A stretch of 64,000 bases of DNA from HdN1 sp964473645 (GCA_964473645.1 CAYYPW010000006.1:62001-126000), one strand, 5' to 3'. Shown: positions 51,489 to 61,254, counted from the first letter of the stretch. Translations and numbers: made by a program. Notes: generated by a model from the sequence alone, not told the origin.

Positions 51489-53990
51489 ATGAAGCTACTG
51501 CTCAAAATGCTGGGATGGCTGGTTCCACTGCTGCTGATACCGTTATTTGCAGTGGCCGTCCTTGCGTATCAGTCGCTACAATCGATCACGATTGATCAGG
51601 CGAACACTGAGCTGAAGAAAATCACCGACAACGTCAGCCACCTGGTAGCAACCAACACCGAACGCTCGAAGAACAATCTGGACGTCATCAGCAATGATGC
51701 CCTCATACAAGATTATCTGCGCGCCACCGAAGCAGATCGTTACACACTCTACCAGGCACCGCTATTGCGACGCTTCAAGGCGCTGCAAACAGCCTACCCG
51801 GAATACCTGTCTCTGCAGCTTCATAACGCGCAGGGAACAAAAACCGTATCAAGAAAATCCTCTGATAGAGTTGAACTGTCTGAGGCCATGATTGAATTCG
51901 CCATCAAGCAGGTGACCGAGGCTGTTAGCAGTGCTCCCATACTGTTGGTTCCCGAATCGTTTTCGCAAGAAAATCCATTGTTGATCGTTGCCAAGCGTGT
52001 GGAAGGCAGCAAACATGCCAATAATCCTGCCGTAAAAGGTACCCTTGGCTTTCTTATTGCCACGCTCAACGGCAATTTTCTCAAAGAAACACTGGATCAA
52101 ACGGCGCTTAAACAAACCGCACTGTATGTCCTCAGCAATCGCCTCGGGCAACCTATTTTAAGCAATCAAGATGCCACTACCGGCGATCTTGTCCCTATGC
52201 TAAAAGCGCATTTTCGTGGCACCTCACACAATGCTATCGAACTTCCCCTGCAGGATACCCGTTATCTCGCCCTGCGCACGGAATTATTGACCGGTGTGGA
52301 TTTCTATGTATTGAAATCGCTTTCGACGCTGACCAGCGCCTCAGAACACCTTACGCGCATGGTTGCCCTGGTATCCGTCATAGTGGCGTCTGTCGCCGTG
52401 ATAGTGTTGTATTTCATCGTAACAATTGTCATCACCCGCCCTCTTTCAAAACTGAATGACGCGACCCAATCCATCGCACGAGGGGAGCTGGACATTCATA
52501 TCCCCGTCAAGCAAGCGGACGAAGTCGGCGATCTGGCTCGCGCGTTAGGCGACATGGCAAAAAAGCTCAAACGCTCTACCGAACAAATCGAGGAACTTGC
52601 CTATTTCGACACGCTGACGGGTCTCCCCAACAAGGTGTCGTTCTTTGATGGCGTGCAATCCCTGATACAACAAGCCGAATCCAGCGGTACTATGGTGGCC
52701 GTGCTGTTCTTTGATCTCGATAATTTCAAAACCATCAATGACAGCCTCGGTCACCATTATGGCGATGAGCTGCTGATGAGCGTGGGGGGTCGCCTGCGCG
52801 AATGTATACGTGGCAGCGACATGATACAAAGCGCGCACAATTTGCAGAAAGAGGTGAAAGGATCAATGATTGCCCGCTTGGGTGGCGACGAATTCACCCT
52901 GGCCCTGGCCCATATTCATGAACCGCAACAAGCCTCCAAAGTGGCAGTACGGATACTCACCAAACTGGCCATGCCCTTTCATCTCGATGACAACGAGGTG
53001 TTCGTTGGCGCTTCCATTGGCATCGCCGTTTACCCTCGGGATGGCACCACGGTTGAGGCGCTATTGAAGCATTCCGATATTGCCATGTATGAAGCCAAGT
53101 CGCGCGGCAAAAACAATTTCCAATATTTCGACCAACAAATGAATGATCCGATCAACGAGCGCCTGGCATTGGAATCTGCCATGCGCGCCGCCATCGAGCA
53201 TCAGGAATTTCAGTTGTATTACCAGCCGAAAGTGCCGGTGGGCAACGCACGTCGCTACGAATTCGAAGCGCTATTGCGGTGGAAACATCCACAAAAAGGT
53301 TTCGTCAGCCCGGCTGTATTTATTCCTATTGCTGAAGAAACCGGCCTGATCCAGCAAATCGGAGACTGGATTTTCGATACTGCCTGCGAACAAATCCGCC
53401 GCTGGCTGGATGAAGGCTATGAGAACGTCTGTGTATCGGTAAACCTTTCGCCGGTGCAAATGAACTTTGGCAATCCTATTGGCGTTATCACGCACAGCTT
53501 GCAAAAATATGATGTCCCCGCACGCCACTTGGAAGTGGAAATCACTGAATCCGGCCTGATGCGTAATGAACAAGCCGCCACAGCAATTCTCGCGCACCTG
53601 AAGGAAACCGGTATCTCCATCGCATTGGATGATTTTGGCACCGGCTATTCATCGCTGGCCTACTTACGACGATTTCCCATCGATGTACTGAAAATTGACC
53701 GCGCCTTCGTCAAAGACGTCGAGAGCGACCCCGTTTCGACCAAGGTATTGAATGCCGTTATATCGCTCGCCAAAAGCCTGGATCTCGCTATTGTAGCTGA
53801 AGGCGTAGAAACCCAAGCGCAACTGGATTTACTGGAACAACGCGGGTGTGATTTGATTCAAGGCTATTTTTATGCACGACCGACGCCGCCAAAAGAGGCC
53901 ATGGAATTCTTTGATGGGCATTATGCGGCGCAGGATTCACAGGGACTGGAAACGCTAGACAATGCCTCCGGGTTAGCCGCAGCAAAGTAA
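51489..53990 (+). CDS. MbaA-like membrane GGDEF-EAL c-di-GMP enzyme
   Basis: An 833-residue inner-membrane receptor: helix 1 (about 7-28), periplasmic sensor (about 30-288), helix 2 (about 291-314), HAMP (about 315-365), GGDEF domain with intact GGDEF (465-469) and EAL domain with intact EAL (593-595), DDFGTG (714-719) and LKIDRAF. Both catalytic signatures are complete, unlike the protein at 17217-19364, so it may make or degrade c-di-GMP depending on its ligand state. The periplasmic binding protein encoded just upstream probably docks on the sensor, as NspS does on MbaA. Confidence 0.9.
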   Translation: MKLLLKMLGWLVPLLLIPLFAVAVLAYQSLQSITIDQANTELKKITDNVSHLVATNTERSKNNLDVISNDALIQDYLRATEADRYTLYQAPLLRRFKALQTAYPEYLSLQLHNAQGTKTVSRKSSDRVELSEAMIEFAIKQVTEAVSSAPILLVPESFSQENPLLIVAKRVEGSKHANNPAVKGTLGFLIATLNGNFLKETLDQTALKQTALYVLSNRLGQPILSNQDATTGDLVPMLKAHFRGTSHNAIELPLQDTRYLALRTELLTGVDFYVLKSLSTLTSASEHLTRMVALVSVIVASVAVIVLYFIVTIVITRPLSKLNDATQSIARGELDIHIPVKQADEVGDLARALGDMAKKLKRSTEQIEELAYFDTLTGLPNKVSFFDGVQSLIQQAESSGTMVAVLFFDLDNFKTINDSLGHHYGDELLMSVGGRLRECIRGSDMIQSAHNLQKEVKGSMIARLGGDEFTLALAHIHEPQQASKVAVRILTKLAMPFHLDDNEVFVGASIGIAVYPRDGTTVEALLKHSDIAMYEAKSRGKNNFQYFDQQMNDPINERLALESAMRAAIEHQEFQLYYQPKVPVGNARRYEFEALLRWKHPQKGFVSPAVFIPIAEETGLIQQIGDWIFDTACEQIRRWLDEGYENVCVSVNLSPVQMNFGNPIGVITHSLQKYDVPARHLEVEITESGLMRNEQAATAILAHLKETGISIALDDFGTGYSSLAYLRRFPIDVLKIDRAFVKDVESDPVSTKVLNAVISLAKSLDLAIVAEGVETQAQLDLLEQRGCDLIQGYFYARPTPPKEAMEFFDGHYAAQDSQGLETLDNASGLAAAK

Positions 53991-54017
53991 GCCATTCTAA
54001 GCGCACGTTAGTTGAAC

Positions 54018-54052
54018 ACCCCTTGCAAAATCATTCGCTCACTACAAGGGGT
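54018..54052. terminator. Hairpin between convergent MbaA-like and cupin genes
   Basis: Perfect 8-bp arms ACCCCTTG and CAAGGGGT with a 19-base loop. No T run; probable bidirectional end of both transcripts. Confidence 0.45.
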
Positions 54053-54073
54053 AGGCAATAACACACTGGCCCG

Positions 54074-54466
54074 TTATAGCGCCCGATGCAGCGTTCCTTC
54101 TCCCGGGGTTATAAACAACATGCGCGTTAGCACCGATGTTCTCACGGAATGCCAAACACCCTTCGGCACAATCACATAACTCCCTGGTATTTCCAGTACT
54201 ACCGATTGCACAACGTTCTCAACTTCCAGCAGAAATGTGACTTTTCCACTCAGCAATGCAACCACTTCGTCCCCTGCGGGATGCATTTCCCAGCTAGCCC
54301 AGTCGTTATCAAAATCGTACACCGACACCAACTCATGACCGGCAAAATTATTGAAATCCCGATCGAGATCCTGATAGACAGTAGGCGTCATTGGAACGCA
54401 CACAGCCGCTTTATCCGGGGTGATAACAACGAAATCCCTGGTCAAATCCGAGGTAGAAATTTTCAC
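54074..54466 (-). CDS. Small cupin-domain protein
   Basis: A 130-residue single-domain cupin. The barrel is visible as WASWEMHPAGDEVVALLSGK with a second half including PGSYVIVPKGVWHSVRT; the metal-binding His/Glu set is partly conserved (HPAGDE, then WH). Function is not defined; such cupins range from sugar isomerases to small dioxygenases or sensors. AAGGAGAAG before the ATG is a strong ribosome-binding site. Isolated between a c-di-GMP gene and grxD, on the same strand as grxD but about 130 bp away from it across a terminator. Confidence 0.8.
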   Translation of the reverse strand: MKISTSDLTRDFVVITPDKAAVCVPMTPTVYQDLDRDFNNFAGHELVSVYDFDNDWASWEMHPAGDEVVALLSGKVTFLLEVENVVQSVVLEIPGSYVIVPKGVWHSVRTSVLTRMLFITPGEGTLHRAL

Positions 54467-54548
54467 GCTCTTCTCCTTGTTCGAGGTATTTTTACTTCAC
54501 TTACTGCTTTTTCTCCACACGGCCTCTTCTTGGGGTACTTCCCCAAAA

Positions 54549-54578
54549 CGACAAAGGCCGCAAAAGCGGCCCTTGTTT
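54549..54578. terminator. Terminator of grxD
   Basis: Arms around ACAAAGGCCGC and GCGGCCCTTGT (one bulge) with an AAAA loop; on the minus strand it is followed by CGTTTTGGGG. About 22 bp after the grxD stop. Confidence 0.7.
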
Positions 54579-54599
54579 CATTATCATAAAACCATCGGC

Positions 54600-54917
54600 T
54601 TATTCAGCAACCGCTTCTTCAATCACGGTTTTCAACTCGCCGTTTTGCAACATCTCCAACATGATGTCGCTGCCGCCCACCAGCTCGCCACCCACCCACA
54701 ACTGGGGGAACGTCGGCCAGTTGGCGAATTTGGGCATTTCGGCACGAATATCAGGGTGTTCGAGGATATTCACATACGCAAAAGGTTTACCCACCTGAAT
54801 CAACGCATCCACCGCACGCGCCGAAAACCCGCACTGCGGAAACTGCGGCGTGCCCTTCATATAAATGATCACTTTGTTGGAAGCGATTTGATCCTTGATG
54901 ACATCAACAGTATTCAT
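54600..54917 (-). CDS. grxD: Monothiol glutaredoxin Grx4
   Basis: A 105-residue CGFS-type glutaredoxin that carries and transfers [2Fe-2S] clusters with glutathione. The CGFS motif begins at Cys 29 (PQFPQCGFSAR), and the glutathione-binding WPTFPQLWVGGELVGGSDI segment follows. Start at the ATG at 54917; a TTG two codons earlier is open but less likely. The position between the peroxiredoxin region and argF agrees with Pseudomonas synteny, so it marks the far side of the accessory region together with asnS. Confidence 0.95.
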   Translation of the reverse strand: MNTVDVIKDQIASNKVIIYMKGTPQFPQCGFSARAVDALIQVGKPFAYVNILEHPDIRAEMPKFANWPTFPQLWVGGELVGGSDIMLEMLQNGELKTVIEEAVAE

Positions 54918-55017
54918 AGCCAACCCTTACTAAAAGGCCCCACGCGAGCCCGTTGGGCGAGGATGTTAACATTTGTCCGTCCACAAAACACCCGCCAGAA
55001 TGTAAGGGTATAACCCC

Positions 55018-57135
55018 TTACCCCAGGGCATCAATGGTGACCGGAACGCCATTAAGGGCCGCATTACCGCTGATACCGTCCAGAAAAGCCTCGTCCGTCA
55101 GATCGTTAACGCTCTCACCCGCATGTGCTTCAGCAACCCGCATCCGTGTGCCAGGGCGATGATGCCCCCAGCCATGCGGCAAGCTCACGACACCGGGCAT
55201 GATCTCGTCACTGATGGTGACCTCGATATCGAGTTCACCCGTGCGGGACGTTACACACACCAAGCCGCCTTCTTCAACACCCAATGCACGCGCGTCCTCT
55301 GGATGCATAATGAGATGGTGGCGTGGCTTGCCTTTTACAAGTCGTGTGGAATTATGCAGCCAGGAATTATTGCTGCGAACATGCCGTCGACCAATCAGCG
55401 TAAAACGGGCAGGCGGCTTCTTCAGCGCACTCATCAAGCGCCCGATTTCTGCCTGAATCTGCGGAGGCAGGCAATGTATCTTCTTGTCAGCGTGGTAAAT
55501 TCGCGCCGGAAACTGCGGCTGCAACGCACCCAGATCCACCCCGTGCGGTGCATCCTGCAGACGCGCCAACGACAAACCGCCCTTGTCTTCGGCGGCATAA
55601 GGACCGGCTGACAGCCCCATCATCAAAAACTGCTCTGGCGTAAAAGCGGGCAGAGGCTTGCTATCCGTGAGGGCCGCCACGCGCTGGCCCAACGCAACAA
55701 AAATCTCCCAGTCATGCAACGCGCCCGCAGGCTTATCGAACACTGGTGGTGAATACTGTGCATAGTTGCGCGCCGCAAAGGGTAGCAGCGCCAAATCGTA
55801 GTGGTCGTGTTCAAGCGGGCTGGTAGGCGGCAAAATGACATCTGCAAATCGCGTGGTTTCATTCAGATAAATATCAATGCTCACCATGAAATCCAGCTGC
55901 GACAACGCCGTTTCAAGCTGGCGCCCGTTCGGGGTTGAAATCACCGGATTGCCCGCACCGGTAATCAAGCCATGAATTTGTCCTTCGCCCGGGGTGAGAA
56001 TCTCTTCTGCCAGGGCGGCCACCGGCAACTCCCCTCCAAACTCGGGCAAGCCGCGCACCCGCGTCTGCCAGGCGTTAAAGTGGCCCGGCTTACTGTTAGG
56101 GCCCATGACCAGATCAACCGCCGGCAACGTGAACATGCTGCCACCCATGCTGTCGAGATGCCCGGTAGCGATATTGAGCATCTGGATCGCCCATTGGCTC
56201 AACGTGCCAAACGCCTGCACGGACACCCCCATGCGCCCATACACAGCAGCCTGTGGGGTCGACGCCAAGTTTCGCGCCAAACGCCGAATCTCAGTGGCCC
56301 TCACCCCGCAGGCTCGCTCCGCCCATTCCGGCGTGCAGGGTGCAACCAATGCCATGGCTTCCGTAAAGTCTGTCAGTGACTCGCCCAAATGCCCGGTGTT
56401 AACAAGCCCTTCGCTAACAATCACCTGCAGCATCGACAGTAAAAAGGCGGCATCGGTGCCAGGTCTTATAAAATGATGTTCATCGGCGATTTCAGCGGTT
56501 TCAGTACGACGCGGATCAATCACCACCAGCTTACCGCCCCGGGCCTGCAAATCCTTTGCCCGATGGCGAAATCCAGGCACGGTCCATAAACTGCCGTTGG
56601 ACGCCATTGGATTGCCACCAATGACCAACAGCCATTGTGTGTGGTCAATATCGGGTACCGGTACTTGAACCTGATGACCGTATAACCAATGGCACACCAA
56701 CTGATGAGGTAATTGGTCAACAGAGGTGGCGGAAAAACGATTGCGCGTTTTCAGGTGCTTAAAAAGATGCGCAGCGTGCGTCATCATGCCCCAGTTGTGT
56801 ACGCTGGGATTTCCCAAATAAATGGCCAACGCATTGTTGCCATGGCGTTTTTGCAGCTCTACCAATTTAGCGGCAACATAATCGAGCGCCGCCTCCCAAC
56901 TGATCTCCTGCCAGCCGCTATCAGTGCGGCGTAAAGGCTTTCGCAAACGATCAGGGTCTTCGTGAATATCTTGCAACGCAGTCGATTTCGGACAGACATA
57001 GCCTTTACTGAACGGATTCTCATCATCGCCGCGAATGCTTAGCACTTTGTCGCCCTGCACCTGAATCTGCAGGCCGCACACTGCCTCACACAAATGACAG
57101 GCACGATAAACGGTTTTGATCTCGTCAGCCGACAT
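55018..57135 (-). CDS. Molybdopterin-dependent oxidoreductase
   Basis: About 705 residues from the ATG at 57135, which has AGGAGGG 5 bases upstream. The N-terminal 4Fe-4S site is Cys 13, 16, 20 and 48 (CHLCEAVCGL … YVCPKS), and the Molybdopterin and molydop-binding (C-terminal, about 590-700) domains of the DMSO reductase superfamily follow, including PHGWGHHRPGTR near the end. No Tat signal, so cytoplasmic. It resembles formate-dehydrogenase-like/assimilatory-type single-subunit enzymes; the substrate is not evident and no electron-transfer partner genes are beside it. A 19-bp-period repeat lies just upstream. Confidence 0.88.
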   Translation of the reverse strand: MSADEIKTVYRACHLCEAVCGLQIQVQGDKVLSIRGDDENPFSKGYVCPKSTALQDIHEDPDRLRKPLRRTDSGWQEISWEAALDYVAAKLVELQKRHGNNALAIYLGNPSVHNWGMMTHAAHLFKHLKTRNRFSATSVDQLPHQLVCHWLYGHQVQVPVPDIDHTQWLLVIGGNPMASNGSLWTVPGFRHRAKDLQARGGKLVVIDPRRTETAEIADEHHFIRPGTDAAFLLSMLQVIVSEGLVNTGHLGESLTDFTEAMALVAPCTPEWAERACGVRATEIRRLARNLASTPQAAVYGRMGVSVQAFGTLSQWAIQMLNIATGHLDSMGGSMFTLPAVDLVMGPNSKPGHFNAWQTRVRGLPEFGGELPVAALAEEILTPGEGQIHGLITGAGNPVISTPNGRQLETALSQLDFMVSIDIYLNETTRFADVILPPTSPLEHDHYDLALLPFAARNYAQYSPPVFDKPAGALHDWEIFVALGQRVAALTDSKPLPAFTPEQFLMMGLSAGPYAAEDKGGLSLARLQDAPHGVDLGALQPQFPARIYHADKKIHCLPPQIQAEIGRLMSALKKPPARFTLIGRRHVRSNNSWLHNSTRLVKGKPRHHLIMHPEDARALGVEEGGLVCVTSRTGELDIEVTISDEIMPGVVSLPHGWGHHRPGTRMRVAEAHAGESVNDLTDEAFLDGISGNAALNGVPVTIDALG

Positions 57136-57148
57136 GAACACCCTCCTC

Positions 57149-57192
57149 TTCGAAAGACAGTCTCGATTTCGAAAGCCAGTCGTGTTTTCGAA
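57149..57192. repeat. Three TTCGAA boxes at 19-bp spacing
   Basis: TTCGAAAG-x-CAGTC units start at 57149 and 57168, and a third TTCGAA starts at 57187, an exact 19-bp period. TTCGAA is itself palindromic. The array spans -14 to -57 relative to the oxidoreductase start, so it could be an operator or simply a local tandem duplication. Confidence 0.7.
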
Positions 57193-57445
57193 CCATTGTC
57201 TTGTTGTTTTTGTTGACGCCACTATCCCCTATTGAGCGGCGCGACGCAATATTGAGAGACGCCGCACATCGCCATTAAAAAGTGAGAAACGTGACCTCAC
57301 GGGTCATTGGGTTGTCCGCTGACGTCATTGGTTTGGTGCCAATTTTTTGCGTAGATTGCAGACAAAATCATTAAAAGACTCGACATCAGAAAAACAAGGT
57401 GTGCCCTGACACACCGTCCTCAACCACAAAAAAAAGATTTCATCC
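57193..57445. promoter_or_regulatory. Divergent promoter region, oxidoreductase/cytochrome
   Basis: Non-coding spacer between the divergent molybdopterin gene and the di-haem lipoprotein gene. A loosely repeated GTCATTGG occurs at about 57302 and 57325. No FNR or ArcA site is obvious. Poly-A and GATTTC precede the lipoprotein ATG; ribosome binding is weak. Confidence 0.35.
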
Positions 57446-59746
57446 ATGACCAAACCCTTACGCCACTTTCCCGTGCTCGCGCCGATGCTTGCGCTGGGAA
57501 CGCTGCTCCTGACCGGATGCGAAAAAGCCGGTGATTTTCCTGACCAGGAATTGCTTTGCAGTACCGATACCCAGCGCGAAGCCGAACGACAGGCGTCAGC
57601 GGCAAATTTCCCTACCCCTCAGATCAATGCCATTCTGGTCAATGGCACCCAACAGTGGCAGGCGGGCGATGCACAGGCGCCACAATTTACTGCTGGCGAT
57701 ATCATCACACTGCAAGGCAGTGGATTCGGTGCCGGGCCAGATATTGATTTCAGCAAAATCATGATCGGCAATACGCGCATTCTCGAAACCGATTTGCGCA
57801 TGTTCGAACAAAAGCTGGATATCGGCAAGCAAGTCAATTTTGAGATCAATAAGCTACGCAGCAATTGGGAAAAAAATATTCTGGGCTGGGTCGACACCGA
57901 AATTCAGTTCCGCGTGCCCGAGCATACACGCAGTGGCGATTTGATTGTACAAGTGCAAAAGCGTGTCGGCGCAATGCCCTCGCTGTTACGGCCAGGCGAA
58001 ACCCACAACGTGATTGACGCACAAACCGCCCGTATTACGGATGATACCTTCCAGCACAATTGTGATGTGGTATCAGAGGTCAGTGAGTCCAAGGCCACCA
58101 CACCGCTCAGCGTCAGCGTTACCAGCAGCACCATGGACACGCTGGTCGCCAAAGGTGAAGCGATTTTCTGGGGTTACGATTTCAATATCGGCCTGGCACA
58201 CAAAATCCGCAAACTCGATTGGGAAGCGATTTTCAATTACGAAACACAAGACCCCATCACCGGCGAAGTAGCGGACCCACATAAACTTTTTGGCGGTTAT
58301 AAAACACGCCCCGGCGAAGTGCCTGACGTTGCTATCAACGATTATTTCTTTGCCCCCTACCCGCAAAAGAATCCCATTCCCGGATTTTTAACACTGACGC
58401 CACAACTCACCGAAGGCAATACGCGCAACACCGGCTGGGCCGGCTATCGCTACGCCGAATCCAGCAACCCCTACCTGGGCAAAGGCAGTTGGATCGGCTT
58501 TAACTGTGCCTCCTGTCATGGTTATCGCATCACCTATGAAGCAAGCCCCGGACAGACCGTTAGCAAAGTGTTCCCCGGTCTCCCCAACCCGCTGTGGACG
58601 ATGAAATGGTCCTTGCTGGGTAATTTCGAAGGCATCAAAACCAAAGAGAAGGGACCAGCCTGGGACGGTGGTGTTTCGCAAAACGTCGATAAAACCATGC
58701 TGATCTATCATATGCCCCAGGGCACGGGTGAGCATAACGTCGTGCGTGCGGTGGGCGAAGGCAGCGAAACCGATAACGACTACCAGTTTTCACCGATCAC
58801 CATTCCCAACGTCACCAATTACATGTCGATCCGCCGCTCGTTGTCGCACACCGAATCTTATGTGGGCTTCGAAGGTTCTTATATCCACTCGGAAGAACCC
58901 GATGGCGCGGTGGGCTCAATGGATAAACCCAGCCTGGAAGCGCTCACGGCATACATGACTTCGCTGGACCAGAACGACACCACTTTACGCAACCTGGGCA
59001 TGTATCGCTGGTTGCAGGATAACGGCCAACTTGCGGCGCAAACCGGTGGCAATATCGGCGAGGGAGAATTCTTGCAGAATGGTTGGCAGCAATATCCTGG
59101 CGTAACGGCGCAAGTGAGTGCTGGCAAACAAATCTTTGACCGTGATTGCGCCAGCTGTCATAAGGATAACCTCGGCGCCCACACGAACGAAGCCATGATT
59201 CCGCTGGCAGAGGTGGGTCGTTTCTTTACGCCGACCATTTATCAAAAGCAAACCCAGTCGATTCGGGTCACTTTTTTACGTGATCTCTACTGGGTACAGC
59301 ATCGCGGGCTGTTGAGCGATGGACATGTGCGCAATCTTGAAGATCTCGTTAATCCGCAACGTTGTGAAGCCGGGTCTTCGCTTTACAACAGTTATTACAC
59401 GCTGCACACGCCGGAGAATACGGCCAAAGGCGGCGCGGATCATCCTGAGCCCTATCCAGCCTATCAGCGTCGTGGTGATGTATTCCGCATTCCCAAATCG
59501 GATTCTGCCAGCAGCAATGATACCGGCGCACAACGTAACCGCTTTATTGAGCGGCACAAGTATTTTGTCGAAGTACCGTGGGATAACGATTACTACTACT
59601 GGGATTTCCAGAAGATGCGCGCGGAGTACGGCCCAGACGAATTGGGTTCTGCCAATCCCATCGGGATGGCGGCAACCCCTCATGGATGGTGCACAGACAG
59701 TCCTGCAGACATTCGCCCACTGGTGCAATATCTGTTGACATTGTAA
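57446..59746 (+). CDS. Di-haem c-type cytochrome lipoprotein
   Basis: A 766-residue exported lipoprotein: signal peptide with lipobox LLLTGC (Cys at about 25), an IPT/TIG-like beta domain (about 55-175; DIITLQGSGFGAGP), then a large domain with two CxxCH haem sites, CASCH at about 353 and CASCH at about 568. The roughly 215-residue spacing between haems resembles the RoxA/MauG/di-haem peroxidase group more than small cytochromes, but the sequence is otherwise unfamiliar. It would sit on the outer leaflet or in the periplasm and oxidise an unknown substrate or carry electrons. Divergent from the molybdenum enzyme. Confidence 0.75.
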   Translation: MTKPLRHFPVLAPMLALGTLLLTGCEKAGDFPDQELLCSTDTQREAERQASAANFPTPQINAILVNGTQQWQAGDAQAPQFTAGDIITLQGSGFGAGPDIDFSKIMIGNTRILETDLRMFEQKLDIGKQVNFEINKLRSNWEKNILGWVDTEIQFRVPEHTRSGDLIVQVQKRVGAMPSLLRPGETHNVIDAQTARITDDTFQHNCDVVSEVSESKATTPLSVSVTSSTMDTLVAKGEAIFWGYDFNIGLAHKIRKLDWEAIFNYETQDPITGEVADPHKLFGGYKTRPGEVPDVAINDYFFAPYPQKNPIPGFLTLTPQLTEGNTRNTGWAGYRYAESSNPYLGKGSWIGFNCASCHGYRITYEASPGQTVSKVFPGLPNPLWTMKWSLLGNFEGIKTKEKGPAWDGGVSQNVDKTMLIYHMPQGTGEHNVVRAVGEGSETDNDYQFSPITIPNVTNYMSIRRSLSHTESYVGFEGSYIHSEEPDGAVGSMDKPSLEALTAYMTSLDQNDTTLRNLGMYRWLQDNGQLAAQTGGNIGEGEFLQNGWQQYPGVTAQVSAGKQIFDRDCASCHKDNLGAHTNEAMIPLAEVGRFFTPTIYQKQTQSIRVTFLRDLYWVQHRGLLSDGHVRNLEDLVNPQRCEAGSSLYNSYYTLHTPENTAKGGADHPEPYPAYQRRGDVFRIPKSDSASSNDTGAQRNRFIERHKYFVEVPWDNDYYYWDFQKMRAEYGPDELGSANPIGMAATPHGWCTDSPADIRPLVQYLLTL

Positions 59747-59878
59747 GCAAAACTCCAGAGCTGGCGACGGGCGCATGCCTTGTCGCCAGCCCTGCAGGCC
59801 ACGTCAACGCTGCAAAAACCAACGCCATTTCGCCGTGCGTTGCACCCAAATACAATAAGGGCTATGATACAGATGGTA

Positions 59879-59906
59879 TGGCAGCGAGCGCTGCCTTTTT
59901 TGTTTT
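59879..59906 (+). terminator. Rho-independent terminator of the cytochrome gene
   Basis: Arms GGCAGC and GCTGCC with a 4-base loop followed by TTTTTTGTTTT. An earlier hairpin with CTGGCGAC/GTCGCCAG arms lies at about 59760-59788 without a T run. Confidence 0.8.
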
Positions 59907-59996
59907 ATGGCGCCTCAAAAACGTGCGAACAACTGCAACATTTTCGTGTTTTGGTGCGTATTTCAAGATCAGTAAAGGTTAGAGAGATTTCCGAGC

Positions 59997-61199
59997 ATGA
60001 CAGCAAGCGGTTTGATGACCACCTACGCACCCCTCCCCGTTGCATTCGAGCGGGGCGAAGGCATGTGGCTCTACGACACCGACGGTAACCGCTATATCGA
60101 CGCGATCACCGGTATCGCCGTGTGCGGCCTCGGCCACTGCCATCCCAAGGTGACGCAAGCCCTACAGGCGCAGGCTGCCAAGCTGGTTCACACGTCCAAC
60201 CTTTATCGCATTCCTGCTCAAGAAGCCCTTGGACAACGCCTGACGGCGATCTCAGGTATGGACGCGTGCTTCTTCGGTAACTCCGGTGCCGAAGCCAACG
60301 AATGCGCAATCAAACTGTCGCGCATGTTCGGCAACAAGAAAGGGGTCGAAATCCCCACCATCGTCGTGATGGAAAAGTCCTTTCATGGGCGCACGCTCGC
60401 CACGCTCACCGCGACCGGCAACCGCAAAGTGCAAGCCGGTTTTGAGCCCCTGGTGAAAGGGTTTGCCCGTGCCCCCTACAACGATCTCGAAGCTGTTCGC
60501 ACCATAGTAAAAACCAATCGCAGCATTGTGGCGGTGATGGTTGAACCCATTCAAGGCGAAGGCGGCATTCATATTCCGGATGATGATTATCTGCCGGGAT
60601 TACGTGCATTATGTGACGAATTCGACCTGCTGTTGATCTTCGATGAAATCCAGACGGGTAATGCCCGCACAGGCCAGTACTTTGCCTATCAGCATTACGG
60701 AATCCGGCCTGATATCGTGACCACGGCCAAAGGCCTGGGCAATGGTTTTCCCATTGGCGCCTGCCTGACGGCGGGCAAGACCAGCAGCCTGTTCAAACCG
60801 GGTAACCACGGTTCGACCTTTGGCGGTAACCCTCTAGCATGCACAACGGCCATGGCCGTACTCGACACCATCGAACAAGATCACCTGTGCGACCGCGCCA
60901 AACACCTGGGCAACCTGCTCGTGGATACCTTCAAGCGCGAACTGCTGGGCAACGATTATGTTCGCACCGTGCGCGGAAAAGGCTTGATGATTGGTATCGA
61001 AACCACCCAACCCTGCCCCGAATTGCCATTGCTGGCCAAAGAAGCCGGCTTACTGATCAACGTGACATCGGAAAACGTGATCCGTCTGCTGCCTGCCCTG
61101 ACGCTTACTGATGACGAGGCGCATGTATTGGCCGATGCCGTGGTAAAAATCGTCAAGACCTGGGCGGGAGATGAGCGCCGCCGTCCACGCAACTCCTGA
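59997..61199 (+). CDS. argD: Acetylornithine/succinyldiaminopimelate aminotransferase
   Basis: A PLP enzyme that transaminates N-acetylglutamate semialdehyde in arginine synthesis and often succinyl-DAP in lysine synthesis. The 400-residue class III aminotransferase has FGNSGAEANECAIKLSR, the FHGRTLATLTATGN segment, LLIFDEIQTG and the PLP-lysine site TTAKGLGNGFPIGA. Full length. It begins the argD-argF pair; argF starts 55 bp after its stop. A strong terminator of the preceding gene lies upstream, so the promoter is in the 90 bp before the start. Confidence 0.94.
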   Translation: MTASGLMTTYAPLPVAFERGEGMWLYDTDGNRYIDAITGIAVCGLGHCHPKVTQALQAQAAKLVHTSNLYRIPAQEALGQRLTAISGMDACFFGNSGAEANECAIKLSRMFGNKKGVEIPTIVVMEKSFHGRTLATLTATGNRKVQAGFEPLVKGFARAPYNDLEAVRTIVKTNRSIVAVMVEPIQGEGGIHIPDDDYLPGLRALCDEFDLLLIFDEIQTGNARTGQYFAYQHYGIRPDIVTTAKGLGNGFPIGACLTAGKTSSLFKPGNHGSTFGGNPLACTTAMAVLDTIEQDHLCDRAKHLGNLLVDTFKRELLGNDYVRTVRGKGLMIGIETTQPCPELPLLAKEAGLLINVTSENVIRLLPALTLTDDEAHVLADAVVKIVKTWAGDERRRPRNS

Positions 61200-61254
61200 T
61201 TACCCATTCATTAACACGTACCTCAAACAAGAATTACCAAGGAAGCGGGTGCCC

